Counted from the stretch's first letter, positions 1 to 7,011 are shown. The stretch is DNA of 44,571 nt from Candidatus Saccharibacteria bacterium RIFCSPHIGHO2_12_FULL_47_16b (GCA_001790525.1 MGCU01000027.1:1-44571), one strand, 5' to 3'. Program-made: numbers and translations. Notes: a model not told the origin generated them from the sequence alone.

Positions 1-253
1 GGCTAAGGCTAGAAAACCAAAAGATCCGGAAACTGGTCATGAAGCCGATAAACTCTCTGGTGGCAATACTCGCTTCTTTCGCTACTATACACTAGAGGAA
101 ATTACGGGATATGCGGCTCAATCAGGCTTTAAGGTAGCTCAGGCCGAAATATATAATGAGAAAAATCGTGTTCAGCAGATGATGGATCAATCAAGAATCC
201 GAGACATCAACTGGGTAATTTTCACGGCACATAAGCCACCCCGCACAGAGTAA
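1..253 (+). CDS. SAM-dependent methyltransferase-like protein, C-terminal part (5' end outside window)
   Basis: The reading frame is open from the window edge to TAA at 251-253, giving 83 residues of a protein that begins upstream. The tail contains FFRYYTLEEITGYAAQSGF followed by a beta-strand-like segment WVIFTAHK. This resembles the end of class I (Methyltransf_11/25 type) methyltransferases, where a 'YxxxxEExxxxLxxxGF' helix and a final hydrophobic strand close the Rossmann fold. The SAM-binding glycine motif would lie upstream and cannot be checked, so the substrate is unknown. It is followed after 13 nt by a MITE-like element and then by the end of a convergent gene. Confidence 0.5.
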   Translation, partial: AKARKPKDPETGHEADKLSGGNTRFFRYYTLEEITGYAAQSGFKVAQAEIYNEKNRVQQMMDQSRIRDINWVIFTAHKPPRTE

Positions 254-266
254 CTGCAAGCATAAG

Positions 267-351
267 CCCAGTAGTAGACTTTCGAGTCTATCCCGACTTC
301 GTCGGGATGAGATATTCGCAAAGCGAATAATCTCGAAAGCTCACTACTGGG
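267..351. mobile_element. MITE-like element, copy 1, with terminal inverted repeats and TAAG flanking repeats
   Basis: The ends CCCAGTAGT (267-275) and ACTACTGGG (343-351) are perfect inverted repeats. A 3-nt mismatch (AGA/CTC) separates them from a second complementary pair, CTTTCGAG (279-286) and CTCGAAAG (332-339). The interior holds two more perfect hairpins: ATCCCGAC/GTCGGGAT with loop TTC, and ATTCGC/GCGAAT with loop AAA. TAAG occurs directly outside both ends (263-266 and 352-355), as expected for a 4-bp target duplication. The ends match copy 2 at 19613-19770 over about 22 nt on the left and about 29 nt on the right. It has no coding capacity. It could also be a structured RNA. Confidence 0.6.
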
Positions 352-376
352 TAAGCACCTCTGTTTTCGGATCAAA

Positions 377-940
377 CTAGGCCTTTTTTGGGAGGTATCG
401 TCGGAGGCAGAGTAGGACCATAAGTCCGTCGAAGAAGACAACATAGGCCGGTAGTAAATATCCCGACAATTGTGAACTATCTGCGCTTACCCAGGCTAGA
501 CTGCTAGCCAGCAAAAACCAAAACCAAAAAAAGAAATGCTCATCGTGGGGATCATCAACGACTTTTTTGATTGTTGGAATACCGCCGATGAAGCTGGCAA
601 TAATGCCGATTGTCAGGTTTAGAAACGGTGCATGAGTTACCAGCCAGACAACAAAGCTGCCAACCAACAGAACGGTACTTATTTGTTCCGTCCGGCCAAA
701 TGTCCGCTTGGATTTCCTTAGTGACAAAGAAAGGATTGCCACATTGCCGGCGACAGCCAATGCCGTCATTAACTTAATTCCAATAGCGTTATGCAGAGCA
801 AAGACGCTGAAGGTGTTATTAACAGCAATACCAAACCAGACTACTCGAGTATAAATACTTGGCTGGTATTTATCATGAAAAATTGCATAGGTTGCTGTAG
901 CGTAAGAAAGAATAGTAAATAACCCAATCAACCAAATCAT
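377..940 (-). CDS. Polytopic membrane protein, PQ-loop/SemiSWEET-like, function unknown
   Basis: This 187-residue protein has about six hydrophobic segments separated by short charged loops and ends in the basic tail LRRYLPKKA. The segment IGIIASFIGGIPTIKKVVDD resembles a PQ-loop helix of SemiSWEET-type proteins, with small residues, a proline in the helix and a basic residue after it. The resemblance is weak and no transport function is claimed. The ATG at 940 is preceded at 6 nt by TATGAT on the minus strand, a plausible -10 box, so the message may be leaderless. It converges on the methyltransferase gene, with copy 1 of the MITE-like element between them. Confidence 0.55.
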   Translation of the reverse strand: MIWLIGLFTILSYATATYAIFHDKYQPSIYTRVVWFGIAVNNTFSVFALHNAIGIKLMTALAVAGNVAILSLSLRKSKRTFGRTEQISTVLLVGSFVVWLVTHAPFLNLTIGIIASFIGGIPTIKKVVDDPHDEHFFFWFWFLLASSLAWVSADSSQLSGYLLPAYVVFFDGLMVLLCLRRYLPKKA

Positions 941-1018
941 CGCTCAATCATATCAAACCGCTACATAAAATTAGCACTAGCATTTTTTATCAAATTATTC
1001 GGAGTGTAAGCTATCTTT

Positions 1019-1099
1019 ATGCCCAAAATTGAGGTCGCTGGACTTTACAGGTATCCAATTAAGTCCTGCGCTGGCACTATTTTTGTTAAAGTGAGTTAA
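1019..1099 (+). pseudogene. Remnant of a MOSC-domain protein: N-terminal 26 codons only
   Basis: An ATG at 1019 opens a 26-codon frame ending at TAA 1097-1099. Its product contains GLYRYPIKSCAG, the hallmark beta-barrel N-terminus of MOSC-domain proteins ('YPIKSC.G'). The rest of the domain, including the MOSC cysteine region, is absent. Immediately after the stop lies the 3' end of an unrelated minus-strand gene. The stretch is best read as a decayed or truncated gene, perhaps cut off when the neighbouring block inserted. A functional 26-residue peptide cannot be excluded. Confidence 0.55.
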
Positions 1100-1804
1100 T
1101 TAGGCGGCTACAACCTGTCGAACCGTATCAGGATAACGCGGGTTCAGGCACGATAGAAGATCAGGGTACTGATTATTTATTTTGCCATTTACAGCTATAA
1201 AGCCAGCCACGACAAGCACTCGTGAAGCATTATAAACGGCGTGCGGATCAGCAAAGCGTTCTAAGGCGTCGGGAGTATTGATGTCATCTCGATAACCAAC
1301 CGTGTAAGTGGCCACTGGCTTAAGTCTTTCGTCTGCGATAGGTTGGCCAAGCATACCGATACGAGTTAACCTATGGTCCATTAAACCTAGCAATTCGAGC
1401 TCACCGGCAAAAACTTGAGGTGGGGTATCAAGACCGAAGGATAGAATTGGTAAGTGAACCTCGCGGTCGTAGGGCTTTTTACGAGGCACTATCTTTGCCT
1501 CTTTCGGATACGGTGGGTCAACTATGATGTCGTTAAGGGTGTATCCGCTTTCCTCATTACCAGTCCCGTCACCCGGCTGAAAAGCCACTAATGCTAACTT
1601 TAGATCTTCAATAAGGCGTCCACGGTAGGTTATTGGCGACCAACTAACCGCAGTATAAGGTTTTTTACCATCGGTTGGTTCCATTTGAGTCGCTCTTTGC
1701 GTATTGAAACTAATTTGCTCGCCAGTAAAGTCGAAGTATTCAACCAAGGCCGTACGAATCGGTTGGGCTAAATCACCAATTTCTATATCTAAAGTCTCTG
1801 CCAC
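1100..1804 (-). CDS. Hypothetical protein, 234 residues
   Basis: I do not recognise this family. The product is soluble, mixed charge, without signal peptide or membrane segment. It is rich in proline-containing loops (VDPPYPKEAK, ILSFGLDTPPQVFAGELELLG) and ends in a valine-rich strand region plus QYPDLLSCLNPRYPD. The start is GTG at 1804. Exactly 6 nt upstream on the minus strand is TATATT, with TTGACA 17 nt further up, so the transcript probably starts at or next to the GTG. It lies 43 nt after the AcpH-like gene on the same strand but appears to have its own promoter. Confidence 0.7.
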   Translation of the reverse strand: MAETLDIEIGDLAQPIRTALVEYFDFTGEQISFNTQRATQMEPTDGKKPYTAVSWSPITYRGRLIEDLKLALVAFQPGDGTGNEESGYTLNDIIVDPPYPKEAKIVPRKKPYDREVHLPILSFGLDTPPQVFAGELELLGLMDHRLTRIGMLGQPIADERLKPVATYTVGYRDDINTPDALERFADPHAVYNASRVLVVAGFIAVNGKINNQYPDLLSCLNPRYPDTVRQVVAA

Positions 1805-1810
1805 GGCAAG

Positions 1811-1839
1811 AATATAACACTTTTCCTCTTGTTTGTCAA
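1811..1839 (-). promoter_or_regulatory. Sigma-70-type promoter giving a leaderless GTG-start message
   Basis: On the minus strand the -35 box TTGACA (complement of 1834-1839) is followed after 17 nt by the -10 box TATATT (complement of 1811-1816). Six nucleotides separate the -10 box from the GTG start codon at 1804, which leaves no room for a ribosome binding site. Confidence 0.65.
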
Positions 1840-1847
1840 AGGCAGTG

Positions 1848-2633
1848 TTACTTTCGTCTTCTCTTAGCCGGTCTTAATGTTTGGCGTGGATATCGACGCC
1901 GAATAGTATCTGGAGCCACGGGCTCGAAGGTAGTAACCCTTATTTCAGGATTACTAAGCCTGTCTATGGTAAGCCCGATAAGCTCCGGGCCCGAAGCTCG
2001 TATCTGATCTAATTTGCCCTCCAGAATGGTAGCTAGAGGTACAATTTTATCTTCACCAAAAGATAGACCAGTTTTTGTGGCGGTTGCTTTCTTATCCCGG
2101 AACTGAAGACGTCGGTGCAAAGCTTTTACAACCTGGCTAGGTTCTAAATACCCGGGAATCCCAAGCTCTGCTTTAGCGGCTAGCCATTCCGGTAATTCGG
2201 GGCCGGAAAAAGCTAACTTCGCTAGATAGTGACAGTGGGACGGATTTTTTACTGTTGATAACGCCTCTTGATATCGTGTACAAAGTTTAGGATTCTGAAA
2301 TAAAACGCCGTCCATCAGCATTTCTATACTTACTTCGGCCCAGGCTTGGGCTTGACGGGGGTGAACAGTCAATTCTGTCATATCGTCCTGAACTTCTTTC
2401 CTAAGGGATATAAAACCGGGTAGGTTGTGAAAAACATCGTCGGTACGTTTATGCATTTTAATGCCTCGAGCAGTAAGACTTCGCCTGCGCCCAAGAGCTC
2501 TGGGTTTAATTCTTGAACCTGACATGTGAATAAAATCTGGCAACATTGCTCCAAGCCAGTACTCAGCCGCTAGTCTAGGGGGTATGCCAGGAAATACTTC
2601 TCTAGCAACGTGTAGGTGGCTCCCATAATTCAT
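1848..2633 (-). CDS. ACP phosphodiesterase (AcpH/DUF479)-like protein
   Basis: The 261-residue product begins MNYGSHLHVA, has YWLGAMLPDF near residue 30 and GIKMHKRTDDVFHNLPGF near residue 60. These correspond in order and spacing to the metal-ligand blocks of acyl-carrier-protein phosphodiesterase (E. coli AcpH: MNFLAHLHLA, GNLLADF, GIHMHRRID). This fold is related to HD-type phosphohydrolases. The C-terminal half is not clearly similar and ends in the basic tail KRRRK. AcpH removes phosphopantetheine from ACP. No ACP or fatty-acid gene is visible here, so the substrate may differ. It lies 39 nt after the antiporter gene, on the same strand. Confidence 0.5.
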   Translation of the reverse strand: MNYGSHLHVAREVFPGIPPRLAAEYWLGAMLPDFIHMSGSRIKPRALGRRRSLTARGIKMHKRTDDVFHNLPGFISLRKEVQDDMTELTVHPRQAQAWAEVSIEMLMDGVLFQNPKLCTRYQEALSTVKNPSHCHYLAKLAFSGPELPEWLAAKAELGIPGYLEPSQVVKALHRRLQFRDKKATATKTGLSFGEDKIVPLATILEGKLDQIRASGPELIGLTIDRLSNPEIRVTTFEPVAPDTIRRRYPRQTLRPAKRRRK

Positions 2634-2672
2634 AGACTTTAAATTAAAGCATTTTTAATGTTTTTTTCAAGT

Positions 2673-3719
2673 TCAGGCGGCGTAGAGGAAGAAGCCGACG
2701 GCGATGATGGCATAGGCCGAGAGCAGTTGGGCGCCTTCGAACCAGTTGCTCTCGCCGTCTTGAATGACCGTATTGACAATAAAGACCGAAACGATAATGG
2801 TGGCCAGCTCAAAAGTTGTGAAAATCAGGTCCATGTTTTGACCCAAAAGCAAGCCGGCAAAAACCAGTAGCGGCACCACGAACATGGCAATTTGGGTGGC
2901 CGAGCCGATGGCGATCTGCAGGCTTAAGTCCATCCGGTTCTTAGCCGCCACCACAACGGCCGAGGCATGTTCGGCGGCATTGCCAATAATGGCGATGATG
3001 ACCGCACCAACGAACAGTTCCGTCCAGCCCAAGTTGTGAAGTGCCGGCTCGATTGATTTGACTAAAATTTCGCTCACCCAGCCAACTCCAGCTGTCGAGG
3101 CCAGCAGAATGGCTATGCTTTTGCGCTTACTCCAGCGTGATGCATGGCCAAGCTCCTCGGTGTAAAGGTGTTTATGAGTCCGGAAAATGAAAAACAAAAA
3201 GGCCAAATACATGACGAACATAATTACGGCCACCAGTACGCTTAAATCTTTGCTGTGACTGGCATTTGCACCCGGTGAGGTCAGCAGAAATATCTGTGGG
3301 ATGGTCAGGGCGATTACGCCCAGCAGTAACATAGCGGCGCTAGCTTGAGCAGCAGTTGCATTGAAAATTTGCTTTTTACGGCGCAGGCCGCCGACGAAAA
3401 TCGAAGCCCCTAAAACCAGTAGCAGGTTACCGACAATCGAACCGGTAATCGAGGCTTTGACAAGTTCGATCAGGCCGGCATTGAGTGCTAGTCCGGCGAT
3501 GATAAGTTCGGTGGCATTTCCGAAGGTGGCGTTGAGTAATCCGCCCAGTGCCGGACCGCTACGGCTGGCGATTTCTTCGGTGGCTTCGCCCAGAAATTTG
3601 GCTAGTGGAATAATGGCCAAAGCGGCCAGAAAAAAGACGGTCGTGTCCGACCAACCCAAGTAGCGGGCAAGTATGGCAATGGGGACGATAACTAATCCAC
3701 CGAGAAAAAACCTCTGCAT
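2673..3719 (-). CDS. Calcium/cation:proton antiporter of the CAX (CaCA) family
   Basis: The 348-residue membrane protein has about eleven hydrophobic segments. It contains the two family signature repeats in the expected inverted halves: GNATELIIAGLALN in the first half and GNAAEHASAVVVAAK in the second. The acidic residues in these GNxxE motifs bind the exchanged cation in CAX proteins. The length matches the family (350-400). It probably exports Ca2+ or another divalent cation in exchange for protons at the inner membrane. The ATG at 3719 is close to one arm of a 23-bp inverted repeat that fills the gap to the divergent PRTase gene. Confidence 0.88.
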   Translation of the reverse strand: MQRFFLGGLVIVPIAILARYLGWSDTTVFFLAALAIIPLAKFLGEATEEIASRSGPALGGLLNATFGNATELIIAGLALNAGLIELVKASITGSIVGNLLLVLGASIFVGGLRRKKQIFNATAAQASAAMLLLGVIALTIPQIFLLTSPGANASHSKDLSVLVAVIMFVMYLAFLFFIFRTHKHLYTEELGHASRWSKRKSIAILLASTAGVGWVSEILVKSIEPALHNLGWTELFVGAVIIAIIGNAAEHASAVVVAAKNRMDLSLQIAIGSATQIAMFVVPLLVFAGLLLGQNMDLIFTTFELATIIVSVFIVNTVIQDGESNWFEGAQLLSAYAIIAVGFFLYAA

Positions 3720-3730
3720 TGTTATATAGC

Positions 3731-3815
3731 GTAGGGTACGACCCTGTGGAATGCAAAGTATTTTTTATACAAAAATGTAAATTTTTTCCTAACATTCCAC
3801 AGGGTCGTACCCTAC
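3731..3815. repeat. 23-bp perfect inverted repeat with AT-rich core between divergent genes (element A)
   Basis: The left arm at 3731-3753 is the exact reverse complement of the right arm at 3793-3815. Each arm is itself palindromic around GGGTACGACCC / GGGTCGTACCC. The 39-nt core is AT-rich (TGCAAAGTATTTTTTATAC and onward) and aligns with the core of the element at 15464-15545, which starts TGCAAAGAGATTTTTTG and ends TTTTTCCAAACATT. It occupies the shared promoter region of the antiporter and PRTase genes, so it may be an operator, a bidirectional transcription block or a small mobile repeat. Confidence 0.75.
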
Positions 3816-3825
3816 AATAAAGCCT

Positions 3826-4464
3826 ATGAGGCGATGGCGCGATCGGGTTGAGGCAGGGCAGGAGTTGGCCAAAGCATTGGCTGGCTACAAAAATAAGCCG
3901 GTTGTGGTTTATGGCCTACCACGTGGTGGTGTGGTGGTGGCAGCTGAAGTCGCCCGAGCTTTAAACGCGCCGTTGGATTTAATCATTGCCCGCAAAATCG
4001 GCCACACCTTCCATCCGGAATATGCCGTTGGCGCCGTGACCGAAGTTGGCGATCCTGTTCTAAATGAAGCCGAAACCGTTAGCATTGATAAAAAATGGTT
4101 AGAAAATGCCATTAAGCAGGAAAGAGAAGAGGCCAACCGCCGCCGCAAAGCCTATTTACACGGCCAACCACCACGTTCAGCTAAGCATAAAACGGCCATT
4201 TTGGTTGACGATGGTATTGCTACCGGTTTGACTTTTAAGGCGGCGATTGAGGAGTTAAAAGCCAAAAAACCAGCCAAGACAGTGGTGGCGGTGCCGGTGG
4301 CACCCGATGATGCCGCCGCCGAAATTGAGGCCGAAGTTGATGAGTTGGTCTGTTTGCTGCGGGAAAAGTATTACCTCGGCGCGGTTGGCGCCTACTATGA
4401 ATATTTCGAACAAACCGAGGACGATGAAGTAATCGACATTCTAAGCGAGTTCAACGATGGCTAA
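3826..4464 (+). CDS. Phosphoribosyltransferase domain protein (COG1926-type)
   Basis: The 212-residue protein carries the type I PRTase PRPP-binding loop ILVDDGIATG at residues 125-134, with the usual two acidic residues and TG. Near the N-terminus GLPRGGVVVA (30-39) is the flexible-loop/P-P region seen in the predicted phosphoribosyltransferases often fused or linked to hydrolases. The nucleobase substrate is not predictable. The stop overlaps the start of the next gene by 8 nt, so the two are translationally coupled. Start ATG 3826 lies 10 nt after the inverted repeat, with no clear Shine-Dalgarno sequence. Confidence 0.82.
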   Translation: MRRWRDRVEAGQELAKALAGYKNKPVVVYGLPRGGVVVAAEVARALNAPLDLIIARKIGHTFHPEYAVGAVTEVGDPVLNEAETVSIDKKWLENAIKQEREEANRRRKAYLHGQPPRSAKHKTAILVDDGIATGLTFKAAIEELKAKKPAKTVVAVPVAPDDAAAEIEAEVDELVCLLREKYYLGAVGAYYEYFEQTEDDEVIDILSEFNDG

Positions 4465-5053
4465 GGCAATTATTTTCGATTGTTTCGGGGTTTTAACCAA
4501 GGATTGGTGGCGCGAATTTTGTGCCACACTGCCCGAAGGACCGGTTTTGGAAAAAGCCAAAGAACTGAACCATCAATATGATGCCGGCCTCATTAGCCTG
4601 CAGGATTTTGTGGCAGCCGTTCATAAAATTACCGGTCGCAAACCCGAGCCAATTGAAGACATCTTTGTTAGCCCCGAGCCTATGAAAAATACCGAGCTGC
4701 TGGAATACATCAAACAATTAAAACCCAAATATAAAATCGGCATCATTAGCAACGTGGGTACCAATTGGATAAGAGATTATTTTTTGACCGAGGAGGAGCA
4801 GGCGCTATTTGACGACATGGTTTTATCATTCGAAGTTGGTACCACTAAGCCCGACCCTCGAATTTATGAGATGGCGGCCGAACGACTCGGTGTTAAGCCC
4901 GAGGAAGTTATTTTCATCGACGACCTCGAGCCGTACTGCGAAGCCGCCCGAGGCGTGGGTATGCAGTCGATTGTTTACCAAGACTTCGTACAGCTAAAAA
5001 CCGCCCTCCAAAAAATCCTAACGGATTTTCAAACTCTAAATTCGAAACCCTAG
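4457..5053 (+). CDS. HAD-superfamily hydrolase (HAD-IA-like)
   Basis: The 198-residue product shows the HAD motifs in order: motif I IIFDCFGVLTKD with nucleophile Asp8, motif II IGIISNVG, the lysine of motif III in GTTKPDPRIYE, and motif IV VIFIDDLEPYC. The helical cap lies between motifs I and II. The second Asp of the classical DxD is replaced (D-C-F), as in haloacid-dehalogenase/YihX-like members, so it need not be a standard phosphatase. It overlaps the PRTase gene by 8 nt. Coupling of a PRTase with a HAD hydrolase suggests a nucleotide salvage or clean-up role, but that is inference. Confidence 0.85.
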   Translation: MAKAIIFDCFGVLTKDWWREFCATLPEGPVLEKAKELNHQYDAGLISLQDFVAAVHKITGRKPEPIEDIFVSPEPMKNTELLEYIKQLKPKYKIGIISNVGTNWIRDYFLTEEEQALFDDMVLSFEVGTTKPDPRIYEMAAERLGVKPEEVIFIDDLEPYCEAARGVGMQSIVYQDFVQLKTALQKILTDFQTLNSKP

Positions 5054-5120
5054 ATCCTAAACATTTTGGAATTTGTAATTTAATACTTCGAATTTGTTTA
5101 GAGTTTAGAAATTAGAGCTT
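5042..5120. repeat. Quasi-palindromic word array, CTAAATTC/CCTAAAC type
   Basis: The left half carries ACCCTAGATCCTAAAC and the right half carries complementary words (TTCGAATTTGTTTAGAG, TTTAGAAATTAGAG). The region can fold into a long imperfect hairpin between the convergent HAD and DciA-like genes. It may serve as a bidirectional transcription end. Confidence 0.55.
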
Positions 5121-5126
5121 AGAGTT

Positions 5127-5366
5127 TTATCTGCCGGTTCGAATAATTAGTTTGCCTTTAATACCGCAGGCTTTAATAATTTTTTGTTTTTCCAGCTGAA
5201 GCGAGCCAGCCAAGGCGGAGTTTGAAACACTAACCGTTACATCGTTTTTTCTGACAGTGACACTGCATGAGCTTTGGTAACGCCGCTGGATATAATCTTT
5301 AACAGACTGAGATTCCTTGGGCGGGGTGAACTTTTTTCTGGATAAAATTTCCTGCAAACTCTCCAT
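5127..5366 (-). CDS. Small DUF721/DciA-like protein
   Basis: This 79-residue basic protein has an N-terminal helix (MESLQEILSRKK) and a compact alpha-beta region: VKDYIQRRYQSSCSVTVRKN, a beta hairpin VTVSVSNSALAGSLQLEKQKII, and a final strand KLIIRTGR. The order 'strand, short loop, L.L.K..I......VKxIxxR' fits the C-terminal core of DUF721 (DciA), a helicase loader or RNA-binding-like module in bacteria lacking DnaC. The match is by pattern only. The ATG is preceded at 6 nt by GGAGG inside a 7-bp hairpin (5371-5387), one of several SD hairpins in this window. Confidence 0.45.
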   Translation of the reverse strand: MESLQEILSRKKFTPPKESQSVKDYIQRRYQSSCSVTVRKNDVTVSVSNSALAGSLQLEKQKIIKACGIKGKLIIRTGR

Positions 5367-5370
5367 CAGA

Positions 5371-5387
5371 CGCCTCCTTCGGAGGCG
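5371..5387 (-). promoter_or_regulatory. Hairpin-embedded Shine-Dalgarno before the DciA-like start
   Basis: CGCCTCC (5371-5377) and GGAGGCG (5381-5387) pair around a TTC/GAA triloop. Read on the minus strand, the GGAGG lies in the 3' arm, 6 nt before the ATG, so the ribosome site is sequestered when the hairpin forms. Confidence 0.6.
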
Positions 5388-5389
5388 CC

Positions 5390-5452
5390 GTTAACTATTT
5401 TCCATAGTCCATACTCCATACATTTACCATTATCCATTAACCATTCTAAAGG
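5390..5452. repeat. Word array, CATTTACCATTATCC type
   Basis: About 60 nt of variants of the words CCATAGTCCATACTCCATAC and TTACCATTATCCATTAACC. It sits directly upstream (minus-strand sense) of the SD hairpin of the DciA-like gene. Only one arm of the palindrome is evident here. Confidence 0.5.
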
Positions 5453-5543
5453 GACAACGCTAAACTGATAAGGGTACTGTTAAGCAGTTGGTACAAGAAT
5501 TAAAGTTTTTTCACAATATAACTGGGGTGAGCTGAATAACGCA

Positions 5544-5572
5544 TTGACTTTTTAACACGCTTATGGTAGTGT
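5544..5572 (+). promoter_or_regulatory. Probable promoter of the 5593 gene
   Basis: TTGACT (5544-5549) and TAGTGT (5567-5572) are separated by 17 nt. The start codon follows 20 nt downstream, without a Shine-Dalgarno sequence. Confidence 0.45.
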
Positions 5573-5592
5573 AGGAATATTAATTTGCAAAA

Positions 5593-5928
5593 ATGACCAA
5601 CAGAAATCCATTAAACCCAACACCTGACATACCAGATACGTCTGGTTTGCATCAATTTCAGGATAGGAAAGCAAGTCTTGATAGGCTAGATGATGATGGT
5701 TGGGCAGAAGGTCTAGCTTACATTGCGTTAGGGGGAACTGCTTTAACTCTTCTTGGATGCGCTGCGTGGCAGGGAAAGATATGGGCTGATCGAATTTTTC
5801 CTGATAAACCAAAAGAAAAACCAACACTAATAACACCAAACATATCAAAAAGTGCGGCAGAAATGCCCTCAACAGCAAACTTGAGGAATTTCGCGAGAAT
5901 ACATAGACTTAAATTAAAGCAGAGCTAA
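5593..5928 (+). CDS. Hypothetical single-pass membrane protein, 111 residues
   Basis: I do not recognise this protein. It has a polar N-terminus of about 37 residues rich in Asn, Pro and Asp, one hydrophobic segment GLAYIALGGTALTLLGCAAW (about 39-58), and a lysine-rich tail. A cysteine lies near the end of the membrane segment but without a lipobox context. The start ATG 5593 is supported by a promoter-like pair at 5544-5572 and not by an SD sequence. The TAA lies in the loop of a 5-bp hairpin (GAGCT/AGCTC). Base composition is more AT-rich than the neighbouring mutM. Confidence 0.55.
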   Translation: MTNRNPLNPTPDIPDTSGLHQFQDRKASLDRLDDDGWAEGLAYIALGGTALTLLGCAAWQGKIWADRIFPDKPKEKPTLITPNISKSAAEMPSTANLRNFARIHRLKLKQS

Positions 5929-5960
5929 TTTCAGCTCATTAATTTGTTTTACAGAAGGAG

Positions 5961-5995
5961 ATGCCTGAGCTGACCGTTCGACGTGCTCAGGGCGA
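5961..5995 (+). repeat. REP-like palindrome and duplicated ATGCC(T/A)GAGCT at the mutM 5' end
   Basis: CCTGAGC (5964-5970) pairs with GCTCAGG (5985-5991). The right part TTCGACGTGCTCAGGGCGA resembles a REP-type palindrome (TTCGACNNGCTCAGG) that I recall from several bacterial groups. The left end ATGCCTGAGCT encodes Met-Pro-Glu-Leu, the same four residues as the real mutM start at 6014 (ATGCCAGAGCTACC), but in another reading frame. Confidence 0.5.
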
Positions 5996-6013
5996 TTCTG
6001 CCATACTATTCTT

Positions 6014-6970
6014 ATGCCAGAGCTACCTGAGGTTGAAACTATTAGAATTGGGTTGGCTAAGCTTTTGCCGGGTCTTGAAATTAAAGATGTTTGGCATGAT
6101 TGGACGAAATCGTTCCCGAATGCTCCAGCTGATGTCAAAAACTTTTTAATAGGCGCAAAAGTCAAAGAAGTTAGGCGGCGAGCCAAAGTTCTAATAATAG
6201 ACTTATCGACCAAATATTCGTTGATTATTCATCTGAAAATGACCGGCCAGCTGGTTTTTGTGAGCAAAAACCAGCAGAAACTAGAAACTAGGAAAAAGAA
6301 ACTAGTAAAAAAAGCTAATTCCCAATTCCTAATTCCTAATTCCTCTGAAGCGGGACGCTTCGGTGGTGGGCATCCAACAGATTCGCTAATTGGCAAATTA
6401 CCAGACAAATCAACGCGCGTAATTTTGACTTTTAAGGACGGCAGGAGATTGTTTTTTAATGATCAGCGTAAATTCGGCTGGATGCGATTGTTACCAACCT
6501 TAGAAATTCCAGAGATTGATTTTATGAAAAAGGTCGGCCCAGAGCCACTGGAAGATGATTTTACACTCAAAGTTTTTGTCGAGAGACTTAAACGTCGCCA
6601 AAATAGTTCAATTAAAGCCGCCCTTTTAGACCAATCAGTCCTAGCTGGCGTTGGCAACATTTATGCCGATGAATCGTTATGGGCAGCCAAAATTCATCCG
6701 ACTATCCCTGTTAAACAAGTTTCGCGATCAAAACTAGCCAACTTATATGAAGCCATTCCAACGATTCTGTGCCTAGCTATTGAAGCCGGCGGCAGTACCG
6801 ATAGAAACTACTTGGACGCCCAAGGTAAAAAGGGAAGTTACTTAAGCCTTGCCAAAGCTTTTCGCAAAGAAGGTGTACCTTGCCCCCGCTGCGGTACAAT
6901 TATTGAGAAGATTCGCGTGGCCGGTCGCGGCACCCACATCTGCCCCAAATGTCAGAAATTGACAAAATAG
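6014..6970 (+). CDS. mutM: Formamidopyrimidine-DNA glycosylase (Fpg/MutM) with in-frame insertion
   Basis: The enzyme excises 8-oxoguanine and other oxidised purines and nicks the abasic site. The N-terminus MPELPEVETIR supplies the catalytic Pro2 and Glu3; Lys58 (RRAKVLII) matches the conserved lysine. The H2TH region contains AGVGNIYADE, and the C-terminal zinc finger is CPRC...CPKC. At 318 residues it is about 40 longer than usual because residues about 85-118 are an insertion, between TGQLVFV and the conserved GGGHPTDSL. The inserted DNA consists of intergenic-type words (GAAACTAG repeats, then CCTAATTCCTAATTCC) plus a small hairpin. ATG 6014 has no good SD: AAGGAG at 5955-5960 is 53 nt upstream. 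Confidence 0.95.
   Translation: MPELPEVETIRIGLAKLLPGLEIKDVWHDWTKSFPNAPADVKNFLIGAKVKEVRRRAKVLIIDLSTKYSLIIHLKMTGQLVFVSKNQQKLETRKKKLVKKANSQFLIPNSSEAGRFGGGHPTDSLIGKLPDKSTRVILTFKDGRRLFFNDQRKFGWMRLLPTLEIPEIDFMKKVGPEPLEDDFTLKVFVERLKRRQNSSIKAALLDQSVLAGVGNIYADESLWAAKIHPTIPVKQVSRSKLANLYEAIPTILCLAIEAGGSTDRNYLDAQGKKGSYLSLAKAFRKEGVPCPRCGTIIEKIRVAGRGTHICPKCQKLTK
6266..6361. repeat. Word array plus hairpin inserted in frame in mutM
   Basis: The left half repeats GAAACTAG-type words and the right half repeats the roughly complementary CCTAATTCCTAATTCC. It is followed by the hairpin GAAGCG-GGA-CGCTTC (about 6347-6361). The length keeps the mutM frame open. Confidence 0.65.
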
Positions 6971-6987
6971 CAAATTTTTGCTATTAT
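6959..6987 (+). promoter_or_regulatory. Promoter of the transglutaminase-like gene
   Basis: TTGACA (6959-6964) and TATTAT (6982-6987) are separated by 17 nt. The -35 box overlaps the mutM stop region. The next ATG is at 7012. Confidence 0.65.
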
Positions 6988-7011
6988 AGCCTCTGTTAAC
7001 TACAAACAAAA

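Noticed and set aside
2658-2870. Plus-strand frame opposite the 3' end of the antiporter gene
   Set aside because: It is a complementary-strand shadow of a well-supported membrane protein gene.
5961-6149. 62-codon frame starting MPELTVRR ahead of mutM
   Set aside because: It runs out of frame into mutM, and its ATG directly abuts the AAGGAG. The resemblance to MPEL reflects a duplicated start region, not a gene.
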